From the NCBI RefSeq assembly GCF_024273195.1, contig NZ_JAMZCU010000001.1, positions 62,001 through 126,000 on the forward strand: DNA of 64,000 nt. The letters are read 5' to 3'. The position numbers were made by a program, and so were the translations under genes. Under the pieces are notes generated by a model, which searched no databases, had not been told where the DNA came from, and saw nothing but the letters and a program-made list of their open reading frames with translations. Origin of the DNA: Devosia ureilytica. GTDB lineage: Bacteria; Pseudomonadota; Alphaproteobacteria; Rhizobiales; Devosiaceae. How positions within the stretch are numbered: position 1 is the stretch's first letter; every line of letters begins with the position of its first letter. Of the stretch, positions 1 through 7,339 are shown piece after piece.

Positions 1-34
1 CCAAGCAGGTGTGTTTGGCTAAGGGTGTATTATT

Positions 35-427
35 TTGTCAAAAATCCTATCGACCCAAGACCTTGCAGCACTGTTCGACGCTTTTAACCGCCATGATGTC
101 GATGGTGTCATGGCCTACATTTCACCCGACTGCGTTTTCGATGCAGTGGCCGGCTCCGATGCCCATGGCAGGCGCTTTGACGCGCCAGAGGCCATTGCCG
201 CCGCCTTTTCCGGCGTTTGGGCTGCCATGCCTGATGCCAATTGGGCCCAGAAGGGGCACTTCATTGCCGACGACCGGGCCGTGTCCGAGTGGCTGTTTAC
301 CGGCACGCAGTCTGACGGCCAGCGGATTGAAGCCGAGGGCGCCGACATCTTCACCCACAAGGACGGCCTGATCACGCGCAAGCAGGCATTTCGCAAGCAG
401 CGGCCCTTGCTGCCGGCGCAGAACTGA
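35..427 (+). CDS. NTF2-like / SnoaL-like protein
   Basis: This 130-residue protein fits the small alpha+beta-barrel NTF2-like superfamily. It has an N-terminal helix pair (about residues 8-30, with the ALFDAFNRHDVDG pattern typical of SnoaL-like folds), followed by alternating strands and a WLFTGT segment near residue 86. Members are ligand-binding or isomerase/hydrolase folds, and no specific reaction can be read here. The chosen start is TTG at 35, preceded by AAGGG at 21-25; an in-frame stop at 20-22 prevents an earlier start. It ends 26 nt before the FAD oxidoreductase on the same strand, so the two may be co-transcribed. Family assignment is moderately sure; the function is unknown. Confidence 0.7.
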   Translation: MSKILSTQDLAALFDAFNRHDVDGVMAYISPDCVFDAVAGSDAHGRRFDAPEAIAAAFSGVWAAMPDANWAQKGHFIADDRAVSEWLFTGTQSDGQRIEAEGADIFTHKDGLITRKQAFRKQRPLLPAQN

Positions 428-453
428 TTTCACCAGAACCAAAGCACACGCAA

Positions 454-1851
454 ATGAACCTCCACGCCCCCAACGCCTTCCAGCCCTATGACCCCCAATA
501 TGATCCCCTGGTGGATCGCGGCCGCGTGGGCGAAAACCGGGATTATGCGCCGACCTACTGGATCGGCACGGCCGGTCCGACGCCCGAAGACGATGGCCCG
601 GTGACAGGGGACATGGATGTCGATGTGGCCATTATCGGTTCGGGCTATACGGGGCTCTCCACGGCCATCCACCTGGCAAAGGAGCATGGCATCAAGGCGA
701 CCGTGCTGGAGGCCAATCGCGTCGCCTGGGGGTGCAGCACGCGCAACGGCGGACAGGCGCAGCTTTCAGCCGGGCGTCTCAAACGCAGCGAGTGGATTCA
801 GCGTTGGGGTATGGACACGGCGAAGGCCATGCATGCCGAAGTCCTGGAGGGTTTCGAGCTGTTCAATGACCTGATCAAGGACATTGATTGCGATGCCCAG
901 CCCGGTGGTCATCTCTTCATCTCGCACAAAGCCGAATACATGGCCGGGATCGAAAAGCAGTCTGAGCTGAACAATAGTACGTTTGGCTACAAGTCCCGTG
1001 TCCTCAGCCGCGCCGAAGTGCATGACCAGTTCGTGGGCGATCAGGAGGCCAAGGGTGCGCTCTATGAACCCTATGGCACTGGCATTCATGCCGCCAAGCT
1101 GGCCTTCGGCTATCTCAGACTGGCTCGAAGCCTCGGCGCCAAAGTGCATACTTCCAGCCCGGTCAGCGGCTGGACCACCAGGAATGGCATTCACTATCTG
1201 CAGACGCCCAATGGCGTGGTTCGTGCCCGCCGCGTTGCCGTGGCCACGGCTGCCTATACGCCAAGCGGCCTCAACCGCGCGCTCAGCCATCGGCTCATGC
1301 CAATTCTCTCCAACTCGGTAGTGACGCGTGTGCTGACCGCGGCGGAGATCGCCGCGGCAAAGTTCCAGACCCGCATTCCGCTGACTGACAGTCGCATCCT
1401 CAGGCACTATTACCGTCTTTTGCCCGACAACCGCCTGCAGATCGGCAGCCGGAGCTCGATTACCGGTGCGGATGCCACCAATTCGGTGCACGAAGAGGGC
1501 CTGAGGGCCGGCATGGCGCGCAAATTCCCGCACCTGGCCGATGTGCGATTTGACTACAGCTGGTGGGGTTGGGTGGACATGAGCCATGACATGATGCCCC
1601 GCATCACCAAGCCAGATCCGTCCGAGGCGATCTATTATGCCATGGGCTATGGCGGCAATGGCGTGATGTATTCGGCCCAGGCAGGGCGTCGCATGGCCGC
1701 CATGATTGCCGGCAAGACGGACCCTTCGGGTCTGCCAATCTTCTCATCGCCACTGCCGCATTATGGGCCGCTGATCACGCCATTCCGCCGCCTCGGGCAA
1801 CGCATGCTGTTTGTGTGGTACCACCTCAAGGACGAGGGACGGCTGTTCTAG
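454..1851 (+). CDS. FAD-dependent amine/amino-acid oxidoreductase (PuuB/DadA-like)
   Basis: This 465-residue DAO-family flavoprotein has a Rossmann GSGYTG at residues 62-67, the ribose-binding Glu86 in VLEA, and the RNGGQ motif at 97-101 that is typical of gamma-glutamylputrescine oxidase and related enzymes. A second FAD contact, GYGGNGV, lies near residue 400. The N-terminal extension with YW before the Rossmann fold is also usual for this group. Such enzymes oxidise C-N bonds of polyamine conjugates or amino acids and feed electrons to O2 or a quinone. No polyamine pathway partners lie next to it, so the substrate is not inferable. The ATG at 454 has only a weak ribosome site. Confidence 0.85.
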   Translation: MNLHAPNAFQPYDPQYDPLVDRGRVGENRDYAPTYWIGTAGPTPEDDGPVTGDMDVDVAIIGSGYTGLSTAIHLAKEHGIKATVLEANRVAWGCSTRNGGQAQLSAGRLKRSEWIQRWGMDTAKAMHAEVLEGFELFNDLIKDIDCDAQPGGHLFISHKAEYMAGIEKQSELNNSTFGYKSRVLSRAEVHDQFVGDQEAKGALYEPYGTGIHAAKLAFGYLRLARSLGAKVHTSSPVSGWTTRNGIHYLQTPNGVVRARRVAVATAAYTPSGLNRALSHRLMPILSNSVVTRVLTAAEIAAAKFQTRIPLTDSRILRHYYRLLPDNRLQIGSRSSITGADATNSVHEEGLRAGMARKFPHLADVRFDYSWWGWVDMSHDMMPRITKPDPSEAIYYAMGYGGNGVMYSAQAGRRMAAMIAGKTDPSGLPIFSSPLPHYGPLITPFRRLGQRMLFVWYHLKDEGRLF

Positions 1852-2039
1852 TCAGACCTGTCTTCTGGCGGTGGTGGCAAGAGGTCCCCCTTCTCAGGCG
1901 GCAGGGATTGTCCTGCCCAGTGCGCACCAGGGCCTCGAGGATGGATTGGCCTGGTGTGGGTATCGCTTTTTTGATTTGGGCGGAAACTCGTTGGTCGCAA
2001 ATCGCGGGCGGCAAGTGAAGCGGTCGTGAAAAAACAATT

Positions 2040-2065
2040 GGCCGCCCCGAACTTTCAGGGCGGCC
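2040..2065 (-). terminator. Rho-independent terminator of the small secreted-protein gene
   Basis: A perfect 8-bp inverted repeat (GGCCGCCC at 2040-2047, GGGCGGCC at 2058-2065) has a 10-nt loop. On the minus strand it is followed by a T-rich run (AATTGTTTTTT, 2039 down to 2029). It lies 35 nt beyond the stop of the minus-strand gene at 2100-2486. Confidence 0.85.
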
Positions 2066-2099
2066 GTGCAAGGTCGAGAGGCAATCAAGGGCTTAAGGG

Positions 2100-2486
2100 T
2101 CAGGACTTGCCGTTGCCCTTGCCGTTTCCGTTGCCATTTCCACTGCTGGCGCTGGATTCGTCGCTGTCGTCGCCGCTACCGCCGTTGCCACCGGCCTTGC
2201 CGCCGCTCATTTCGGAAGCGTGGGCCAAGGCCGCCTCGCGATTGCTGCCTGGCAGCTTGGCGGCAATGGAAACCGGGTTCTTGGTCGACGTTTCTTCGTC
2301 AACGATTTCCTCGCCCTCACCGACGGTCTCGTCCTCGGGGAGGACGCAGTCGGGGTTATCTTCCAAGCCTAAAAGCTGGGAAATCGTTTCGGGCGCACAG
2401 TCGTCGATCGGTTCGATGACTTCCTGGGCGAAAGTGGGCAAAGCGAGGCCGGCGAGGGCAACAAGCACGAGTGGGGCGCGGACCAT
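2100..2486 (-). CDS. small secreted acidic protein with Gly/Asn-rich tail
   Basis: I do not recognise a family for this 128-residue protein. It begins with a clean signal peptide (MVRAPL then a hydrophobic core, likely cut after TFA at residues 18-20). Next comes a conserved-looking segment with two cysteines (DDCAPETI and NPDC, about residues 28-47) that could form a disulphide. A strongly acidic stretch rich in Glu follows (48-65), and the C-terminus is a low-complexity Gly/Asn/Ser/Lys tail ending in GNGNGNGKGNGKS. The start is ATG 2486 with TGGAGTGA just upstream. It is monocistronic, with its own terminator at 2040-2065. It is probably periplasmic or cell-surface; the function is unknown. 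Confidence 0.75.
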   Translation of the reverse strand: MVRAPLVLVALAGLALPTFAQEVIEPIDDCAPETISQLLGLEDNPDCVLPEDETVGEGEEIVDEETSTKNPVSIAAKLPGSNREAALAHASEMSGGKAGGNGGSGDDSDESSASSGNGNGNGKGNGKS

Positions 2487-2661
2487 GAGTCACTCCAGAA
2501 TTGGGGGTGCCCCTATTGGCCGGTTTCCGGCTTAATAAATGCCCGGCCAATTGCCTAAAATTGCGCCCATCTGGCTGCGCACAACGACAAACCGTTGGCG
2601 CCACGCAAGATATTCTTGCGACCTCGTCGGGCCGTTCTTTTGCTGGATGTCGTTCGGGGAT

Positions 2662-2746
2662 TGGTGGAGGGGACTGGATTCGAACCAGTGTAGCCTGAGG
2701 CGTCAGATTTACAGTCTGATGGATTTAACCACTCTCCCACCCCTCC
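2662..2746 (-). tRNA. tRNA-Tyr (GTA)
   Basis: The minus strand folds as an 85-nt tRNA with a long class II variable arm. Its acceptor arm GGAGGGG pairs with CCCCTCC, the anticodon GTA lies at 2710-2712, the T-loop is GGTTCGAATCC, and the 3' CCA is encoded (2662-2664). Confidence 0.97.
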
Positions 2747-2794
2747 ACATTTTTCCGGGCAGGAACCGAAGTGCTCGCGCGCTTCGTCGGGCGG

Positions 2795-2823
2795 TTTATG
2801 GTGGGCTGTCGCAATAGTGTCAA
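2795..2823 (-). promoter_or_regulatory. probable sigma-70 promoter for tRNA-Tyr
   Basis: On the minus strand, a perfect TTGACA (2818-2823) is followed after 17 nt by CATAAA (2795-2800). This would start transcription about 40 nt before tRNA-Tyr. Assigned from sequence pattern only. Confidence 0.55.
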
Positions 2824-2894
2824 CACCCTAGCGCCTCTCTCCAGCAAGAATTTGGTTCGGCATGCATTTTGTGGAAAGCGGAGCCGCCGCACAC

Positions 2895-2923
2895 TTGCCA
2901 GCCGGGTGCGGTTCGCGCTAATC
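2895..2923 (+). promoter_or_regulatory. possible promoter for tRNA-Gly
   Basis: TTGCCA (2895-2900), a 17-nt spacer and CTAATC (2918-2923) lie 25 nt before the tRNA-Gly gene. The boxes match the consensus only partly, so this is tentative. Confidence 0.4.
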
Positions 2924-2948
2924 GGTGCCGGTGGCTTCGCCCCATCGG

Positions 2949-3022
2949 GCGGGTATAGCTCAATGGTAGAGCAGCAGCCTTCCAAGCTGAATACGCGGGT
3001 TCGATTCCCGCTACCCGCTCCA
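2949..3022 (+). tRNA. tRNA-Gly (TCC)
   Basis: A 74-nt cloverleaf with acceptor GCGGGTA/TACCCGC, anticodon TCC at 2981-2983, T-loop GGTTCGATTCC and an encoded CCA end. It is divergent from tRNA-Tyr, 202 nt away. Confidence 0.97.
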
Positions 3023-3063
3023 GTTTCCCGATATTTCCGTTGGTCGCTCCGTGGGCATCGCCA

Positions 3064-3102
3064 AGCCCTGCCTTGAAGGCAGACCCTTCGCCGGGCTTTT
3101 TT
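3064..3102 (+). terminator. Rho-independent terminator after tRNA-Gly
   Basis: AGCCC (3064-3068) pairs with GGGCT (3093-3097), and a smaller CTGCC/GGCAG hairpin is nested inside. A run of six T (3097-3102) follows. It lies about 40 nt after the tRNA. Confidence 0.7.
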
Positions 3103-3166
3103 GGCATGCAGGCGATGCTGCGGTCAGGTGGGGGCGGAGACGAGTTCATCCCCGCCGAGCGGGCTC

Positions 3167-4552
3167 CTATGCGGAGGGATGGATGTTCTGGTTGATGTGG
3201 AACAGGTTGGATGGGTCGAACTTGTTCTTCATGGCCACCAGTTGTGGGTAATTGTCGCCATAGCTGGCGCGGACCCTTTCGTCGCCCTCGTCGTCCATCA
3301 TGAAGTTGACATAGGCGCCGCCCGGGTTGAACCGGTGAACAGCGTCCCAATAGTCCCGGCCCCAGCGTGTCAGCTGGCCTGCCATTTGCGGATTGGAGTC
3401 GATGGCGGCGATGACCATCGACCATTTGGCGTTGCGGGCAGACCAGGGCGTTTCGTCCCGGCCGACGCGGTGCACCGCCCCATCGATGGGATAGAGATGC
3501 ATGAGCGACAATTCGCTTGGGGCCGCCGCCGCATGGGCGATATGGGCCTCAATGGCCTCGTCGGTGAGCTCGTTGACGAAATCGCCTTTCCAGTACCATT
3601 GCAGGCCCTTGGGGAAGAAGGGATCGAATAGCCCTTGTATGGCGGGGAAGGGCATCACTGACATCCAGTTGAAAAAAGGCTCGGGAAGATCGTCGATGAG
3701 ACTGGCCATCGCAGCCTTGCCGGCGGCTTCCGGGCCGTTGAAACACGAGATGACCGCGCAGGCCCGCTTGCCCCAGTGTTCGCGGGGGAATGGGTCCATG
3801 GATGGGACCGTCTTGAGCCCCACGAAACTGCCCAGCGCTTCTGGCGCAGTGGGCAGGAAGTCGCGATAGGCGCGCATGACTTCTGCGCCATGCCGGGCGG
3901 CATCCCAGAATATCGGGCCGGCGAATACGGTCTTTACCGGATGGGCGCGAAACACAAAGCTGGTAACGACGCCGAAATTGCCGCCTCCGCCTCGCAGTGC
4001 CCATAACAGGTCGGGGTTTTCAGTCTGGCTGGCTGTTTTGAATGTGCCGTCGGCCATCACGACATCGGCGGCGATGAGATTGTCGATGGTCAGGCCGTGC
4101 TGCCGGGTCAAGTAGCCGGTGCCGCCGCCCAGGGTCAGGCCGCCCACCCCCGTAGTTGAGACGATGCCGAACGGTACGGCAAGGCCGAAGGCGTGGGTTG
4201 CGTGGTCGACGTCTCCCGAGGTGCAGCCGGGCTCGACCCGGACTGTCGAGGTGGAAGGATCAACATGCACGCCCTTCATCATCGAAAGGTCGATCATCAG
4301 ACCGTCATCGACGCTGCCCAGGCCCGGACCATTGTGGCCTCCAGCCCTGATGGCGATGTCCAGCCCATTGTCCCGCCCGAAATTGACGGCCGTGATCACA
4401 TCGGCAACGTCGGCGCAGCGGGCGATCAGCTTTGGCTGCTTGTCAATCATGCCGTTATAGAGCTTGCGAGCCTCTTCATATTCGGCGTCGCCCTTTCGGA
4501 TAACGGGACCGCGCAGACTTGCCGCAAAGCTGGTGATGGTTTCCTCGTTCAT
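3167..4552 (-). CDS. FAD-linked oxidase, berberine-bridge (BBE/PCMH) type
   Basis: This 461-residue protein has the PCMH-type FAD-binding domain followed by a C-terminal BBE domain. The FAD attachment motif RAGGHN puts the covalent histidine at His73. The GVGGLTLGGGTGY phosphate loop follows, and the end carries the family hallmark YGDNYPQL...KFDPSNLFHINQNI-type pattern. Bicovalent relatives carry a second FAD-linking Cys just before the TxGVGG loop. Here that stretch reads FGIVSTTGVGG with no Cys, so FAD should be attached once only. These enzymes oxidise sugars, oligosaccharides or natural products with O2; the substrate is unknown. The gene is divergent from the AraC regulator at 4793, which may control it. 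Confidence 0.88.
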   Translation of the reverse strand: MNEETITSFAASLRGPVIRKGDAEYEEARKLYNGMIDKQPKLIARCADVADVITAVNFGRDNGLDIAIRAGGHNGPGLGSVDDGLMIDLSMMKGVHVDPSTSTVRVEPGCTSGDVDHATHAFGLAVPFGIVSTTGVGGLTLGGGTGYLTRQHGLTIDNLIAADVVMADGTFKTASQTENPDLLWALRGGGGNFGVVTSFVFRAHPVKTVFAGPIFWDAARHGAEVMRAYRDFLPTAPEALGSFVGLKTVPSMDPFPREHWGKRACAVISCFNGPEAAGKAAMASLIDDLPEPFFNWMSVMPFPAIQGLFDPFFPKGLQWYWKGDFVNELTDEAIEAHIAHAAAAPSELSLMHLYPIDGAVHRVGRDETPWSARNAKWSMVIAAIDSNPQMAGQLTRWGRDYWDAVHRFNPGGAYVNFMMDDEGDERVRASYGDNYPQLVAMKNKFDPSNLFHINQNIHPSA

Positions 4553-4792
4553 GACGTCGCTCCCTGCATGGCCGATGCGGCGGCGACGTTAGGCTCGGGG
4601 GCGGGCACTTCACATGCCACTTCGTCCGGTTTTATTGCTCAATCGTCCGAACACTCGAAACCGTATTGACGTGCAGAATGTGCGGGCGGACTCTGTGCGA
4701 CTGACTTGGCCTGGCGACTGCTTCCGGGGACGAGGTCGCGCGTTCAGCGGAACCGTGTTCATGGCTGTCCTATCGGCAACAGGAGGTGAGAC

Positions 4793-5842
4793 ATGGACGT
4801 GCTTTCGGACGTGCTTGCCACAGTCCGTCTGACGGGAGCCATCTTCTTTGACAGCACCTTTCGCTCTGAGTGGGTGGCGGAAGCGCCGAAGGCCTCGATC
4901 ATCGCCGCCCGCGTGATGCCCAGTTCCCAGTATGTGTTCTACTTCCACACGCTGCTGGAAGGATCATGCTGGGTTGAACTGACTGATGGCAGTGAAGATC
5001 CGATCCACCTGCAAGCCGGAGACGTCGTCGCGTTTCCCATGGATGACGCGCATGTGCTGTGCTCCACCATTGGCATGCGGGCCGAACCCGATCTTGCCAT
5101 GTATGTGCACCCCATCGATCATCAGTTGCCTTATGTGGTCAATCAAGGCTCAGGCGCTGAATCCTGCCACTTCGTGTGCGGTTATCTTGGCTGCGATGTT
5201 CGACCCTATAATCCGTTCATCAAGTCGCTTCCCCGCGTGCTTCACGGGCGGGCCGCGGCGCGGCAGAGGTGGCTGTCGCACCTGGTGCTGCACGCGGTTT
5301 CGGAAACCGATGGGCACAATGCCGGCGGCGAGACGGTTCTGGCAAAGCTGGCGGAACTGCTCTTTATCGAGGTTATCCGCCAGCACATCGATGGCCTGCC
5401 CATGGATTCGCGAGGCTGGCTATCGGGTCTGCGGCATCCCCAGGTCGGTCACGCCCTCAAGCTGATCCACGGCCGACCGGCGGAAGAGTGGACCATCGAG
5501 CGCCTCGCGCGTGAAGTGGGCCTCTCACGATCCGTTTTTGCTGACCGTTTCGTGCACTTCGCCGGTGTCACCCCCATGCAATACCTTGCCCACTGGCGCA
5601 TGCAGCTGGCAGCGCGCCGGCTGGAGACGCCCGGGATCAGCGTGGCGCAGGTCGGTGCGGAAATTGGCTACGAGTCGGAAGCAGCGTTCAACCGTGCCTT
5701 CAAGAAGATTGTCGGCATTCCGCCCGGTTCCTGGCGCAGGGGCCGATCACATGAGGCCGGGACGCAGGCGATGCCCTTCCTGGGCGCCATGTCAGCGCCG
5801 TTCGAATTCGGCCAGGTGGAGAACGCGCTGCCCAAAATATAG
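4793..5842 (+). CDS. AraC-family transcriptional regulator with cupin N-terminus
   Basis: This 349-residue regulator has an N-terminal cupin-like sensor domain (about residues 1-190, with HLQAGDVVAFP typical of a jelly-roll strand). The C-terminal AraC double helix-turn-helix occupies about residues 222-315, with ERLAREVGLSRSVFADRF and the second-helix signature IGYESEAAFNRAFKK. The ribosome site AGGAGGTGA at 4781-4789 is near ideal and fixes ATG 4793. It is divergent from the FAD oxidase at 3167-4552 across a 240-nt spacer and 59 nt ahead of the FMO-like flavoprotein, so either or both are likely targets. The effector is unknown. Confidence 0.9.
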   Translation: MDVLSDVLATVRLTGAIFFDSTFRSEWVAEAPKASIIAARVMPSSQYVFYFHTLLEGSCWVELTDGSEDPIHLQAGDVVAFPMDDAHVLCSTIGMRAEPDLAMYVHPIDHQLPYVVNQGSGAESCHFVCGYLGCDVRPYNPFIKSLPRVLHGRAAARQRWLSHLVLHAVSETDGHNAGGETVLAKLAELLFIEVIRQHIDGLPMDSRGWLSGLRHPQVGHALKLIHGRPAEEWTIERLAREVGLSRSVFADRFVHFAGVTPMQYLAHWRMQLAARRLETPGISVAQVGAEIGYESEAAFNRAFKKIVGIPPGSWRRGRSHEAGTQAMPFLGAMSAPFEFGQVENALPKI

Positions 5843-5901
5843 CGCGGGCGTGATTTGAGGTGGAAGCTGGCCTGGATTGTCACGGGCCATGAAGGAGTCC
5901 G

Positions 5902-7311
5902 GTGGTGACGCGAACGATCGATACCGACTATCTGGTCATTGGCGCCGGGGCGATGGGCATGGCCTTCACCGATGCGCTCATTGACCACGCCGACGTACAC
6001 GTCACCCTGGTGGATCGGCGCAGCGCGGCCGGCGGGCATTGGCAGGACGCCTATCCCTTTGTGCAATTGCATCAGGCGTCGGTGTTCTATGGCGTTGCGT
6101 CCACCATGCTTGGGACCGGCAAGGTTCAGGACAGCGGACCCGAAGCGGGCCTTCAGGTCCGTGCCCGTCCCGAAGAAATTCGGGCTTACTACGACGATAT
6201 TCTCCATCGGCGCTTCATCGGCTCTGGTCGTGTAACCTTCATGGGCAGCAGTCATCACGCCTCGGAGGGCGGCGTTCAACAGGTGACGTCGTTGATCTCG
6301 GGCGAGACTGTGCAGATCAATGTTCGACGACGGGTGGTCGATGCCACTTACCTCTCGCCATCAATTCCGCGGACGAGCCCTCCGCCGTTTGCAGTCGGCG
6401 ATGATGCCTGGGTCGTGCCGGTCAATGACCTGGCGGGGCTGACCGAAGCCCCGGACCAATACGTTATCGTGGGTTCGGGCAAGACCGCGTCCGATGCAAT
6501 CATCTGGCTGCTGGGAAATGGCGTGCTGCCGGATAGGATCATTTGGGTTCGTCCGCGCGATCCGTGGATGCTCAATCGAGCCGTGGTGCAGCCGGACCCG
6601 GTCGTCGCGTTCGGGCTTGCGGCGAATGTGTTGAGTTCGGCGGCCGAGGCCAGCTCTGTCGAGGACATGTTCCTGCGCCTCGAGGCGGCCGATGTCCTGA
6701 TGCGGATTGATCGAAAGGTCACTCCGACCATGGCCAAGGCGCCAACTTTGGGCCGATGGGAGCTTGATCTGCTGGAAGCGGTGGAACGCGTGGTTCGGCT
6801 CGGACATATCAGGCTGGTCAGCCGCGATCAGATCGTTTTCGAACAGGGCGCGATCCGCCTGGCGCCTCGCGCGGTTGTCGTCCATTGCGCCGCGTCCGGC
6901 CTGAGGTACCCGCCTCTCGTCCCGATCTGGCAGCCCGACATGATCCGGCTGCAGACGATCCGGGCAGGTTTTCCGTGCTTTTGCGCGGCGTTGGCCGGGT
7001 TTGTCGAGGCAACGCGCGACGATGACCGGGAGCGCAATCGGCTGTGCCCACCCAATACACTTCCCGACAATCCAACCAATTGGGCCGAGATGCAGGTTCG
7101 CGGCACCTTGGCCGCGCGCCAATACGGAGCTCAATCCGATATCGCCGCCTGGGCGAACCAATGCGCTCTCAACCCGGCGCGCCTCGATCCGTCACGGGCC
7201 AACGACCCGGCAGTCGTGTCAGCGGCGGCGCGTGTGGCCAGCGTTGCAGAACCTGGGATCGCGCAACTGGCTGCGTTCGCCGGGCTTTCGCTTGCCGAAC
7301 TTGCCAGGTGA
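5902..7311 (+). CDS. FMO-like FAD/NAD(P)-binding protein
   Basis: This 469-residue flavoprotein has an N-terminal dinucleotide fold (GAGAMG at residues 14-19, with Asp38 closing the second strand) and a GGHW motif at 44-47, as in the GGxW of flavin monooxygenases. A second nucleotide-binding segment, VIVGSGKTASD, lies near residue 190. The double-Rossmann layout fits the flavin-containing monooxygenase clan, though no full monooxygenase fingerprint is evident and the C-terminal half is not one I recognise. The start is GTG 5902 after GAAGGAG (5891-5897). It lies 59 nt after the AraC gene in the same direction, probably the same unit. Substrate unknown. Confidence 0.75.
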   Translation: MVTRTIDTDYLVIGAGAMGMAFTDALIDHADVHVTLVDRRSAAGGHWQDAYPFVQLHQASVFYGVASTMLGTGKVQDSGPEAGLQVRARPEEIRAYYDDILHRRFIGSGRVTFMGSSHHASEGGVQQVTSLISGETVQINVRRRVVDATYLSPSIPRTSPPPFAVGDDAWVVPVNDLAGLTEAPDQYVIVGSGKTASDAIIWLLGNGVLPDRIIWVRPRDPWMLNRAVVQPDPVVAFGLAANVLSSAAEASSVEDMFLRLEAADVLMRIDRKVTPTMAKAPTLGRWELDLLEAVERVVRLGHIRLVSRDQIVFEQGAIRLAPRAVVVHCAASGLRYPPLVPIWQPDMIRLQTIRAGFPCFCAALAGFVEATRDDDRERNRLCPPNTLPDNPTNWAEMQVRGTLAARQYGAQSDIAAWANQCALNPARLDPSRANDPAVVSAAARVASVAEPGIAQLAAFAGLSLAELAR

Positions 7312-7339
7312 AGCCAAACAGCGGCGCTTTGGCGGTCGT

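Noticed and set aside
1900..1917. GGCAGG/CCTGCC hairpin after the FAD oxidoreductase gene
   Set aside because: Six-bp stem without a T-run; not convincing as a terminator. The rest of 1852-2039 shows nothing else.
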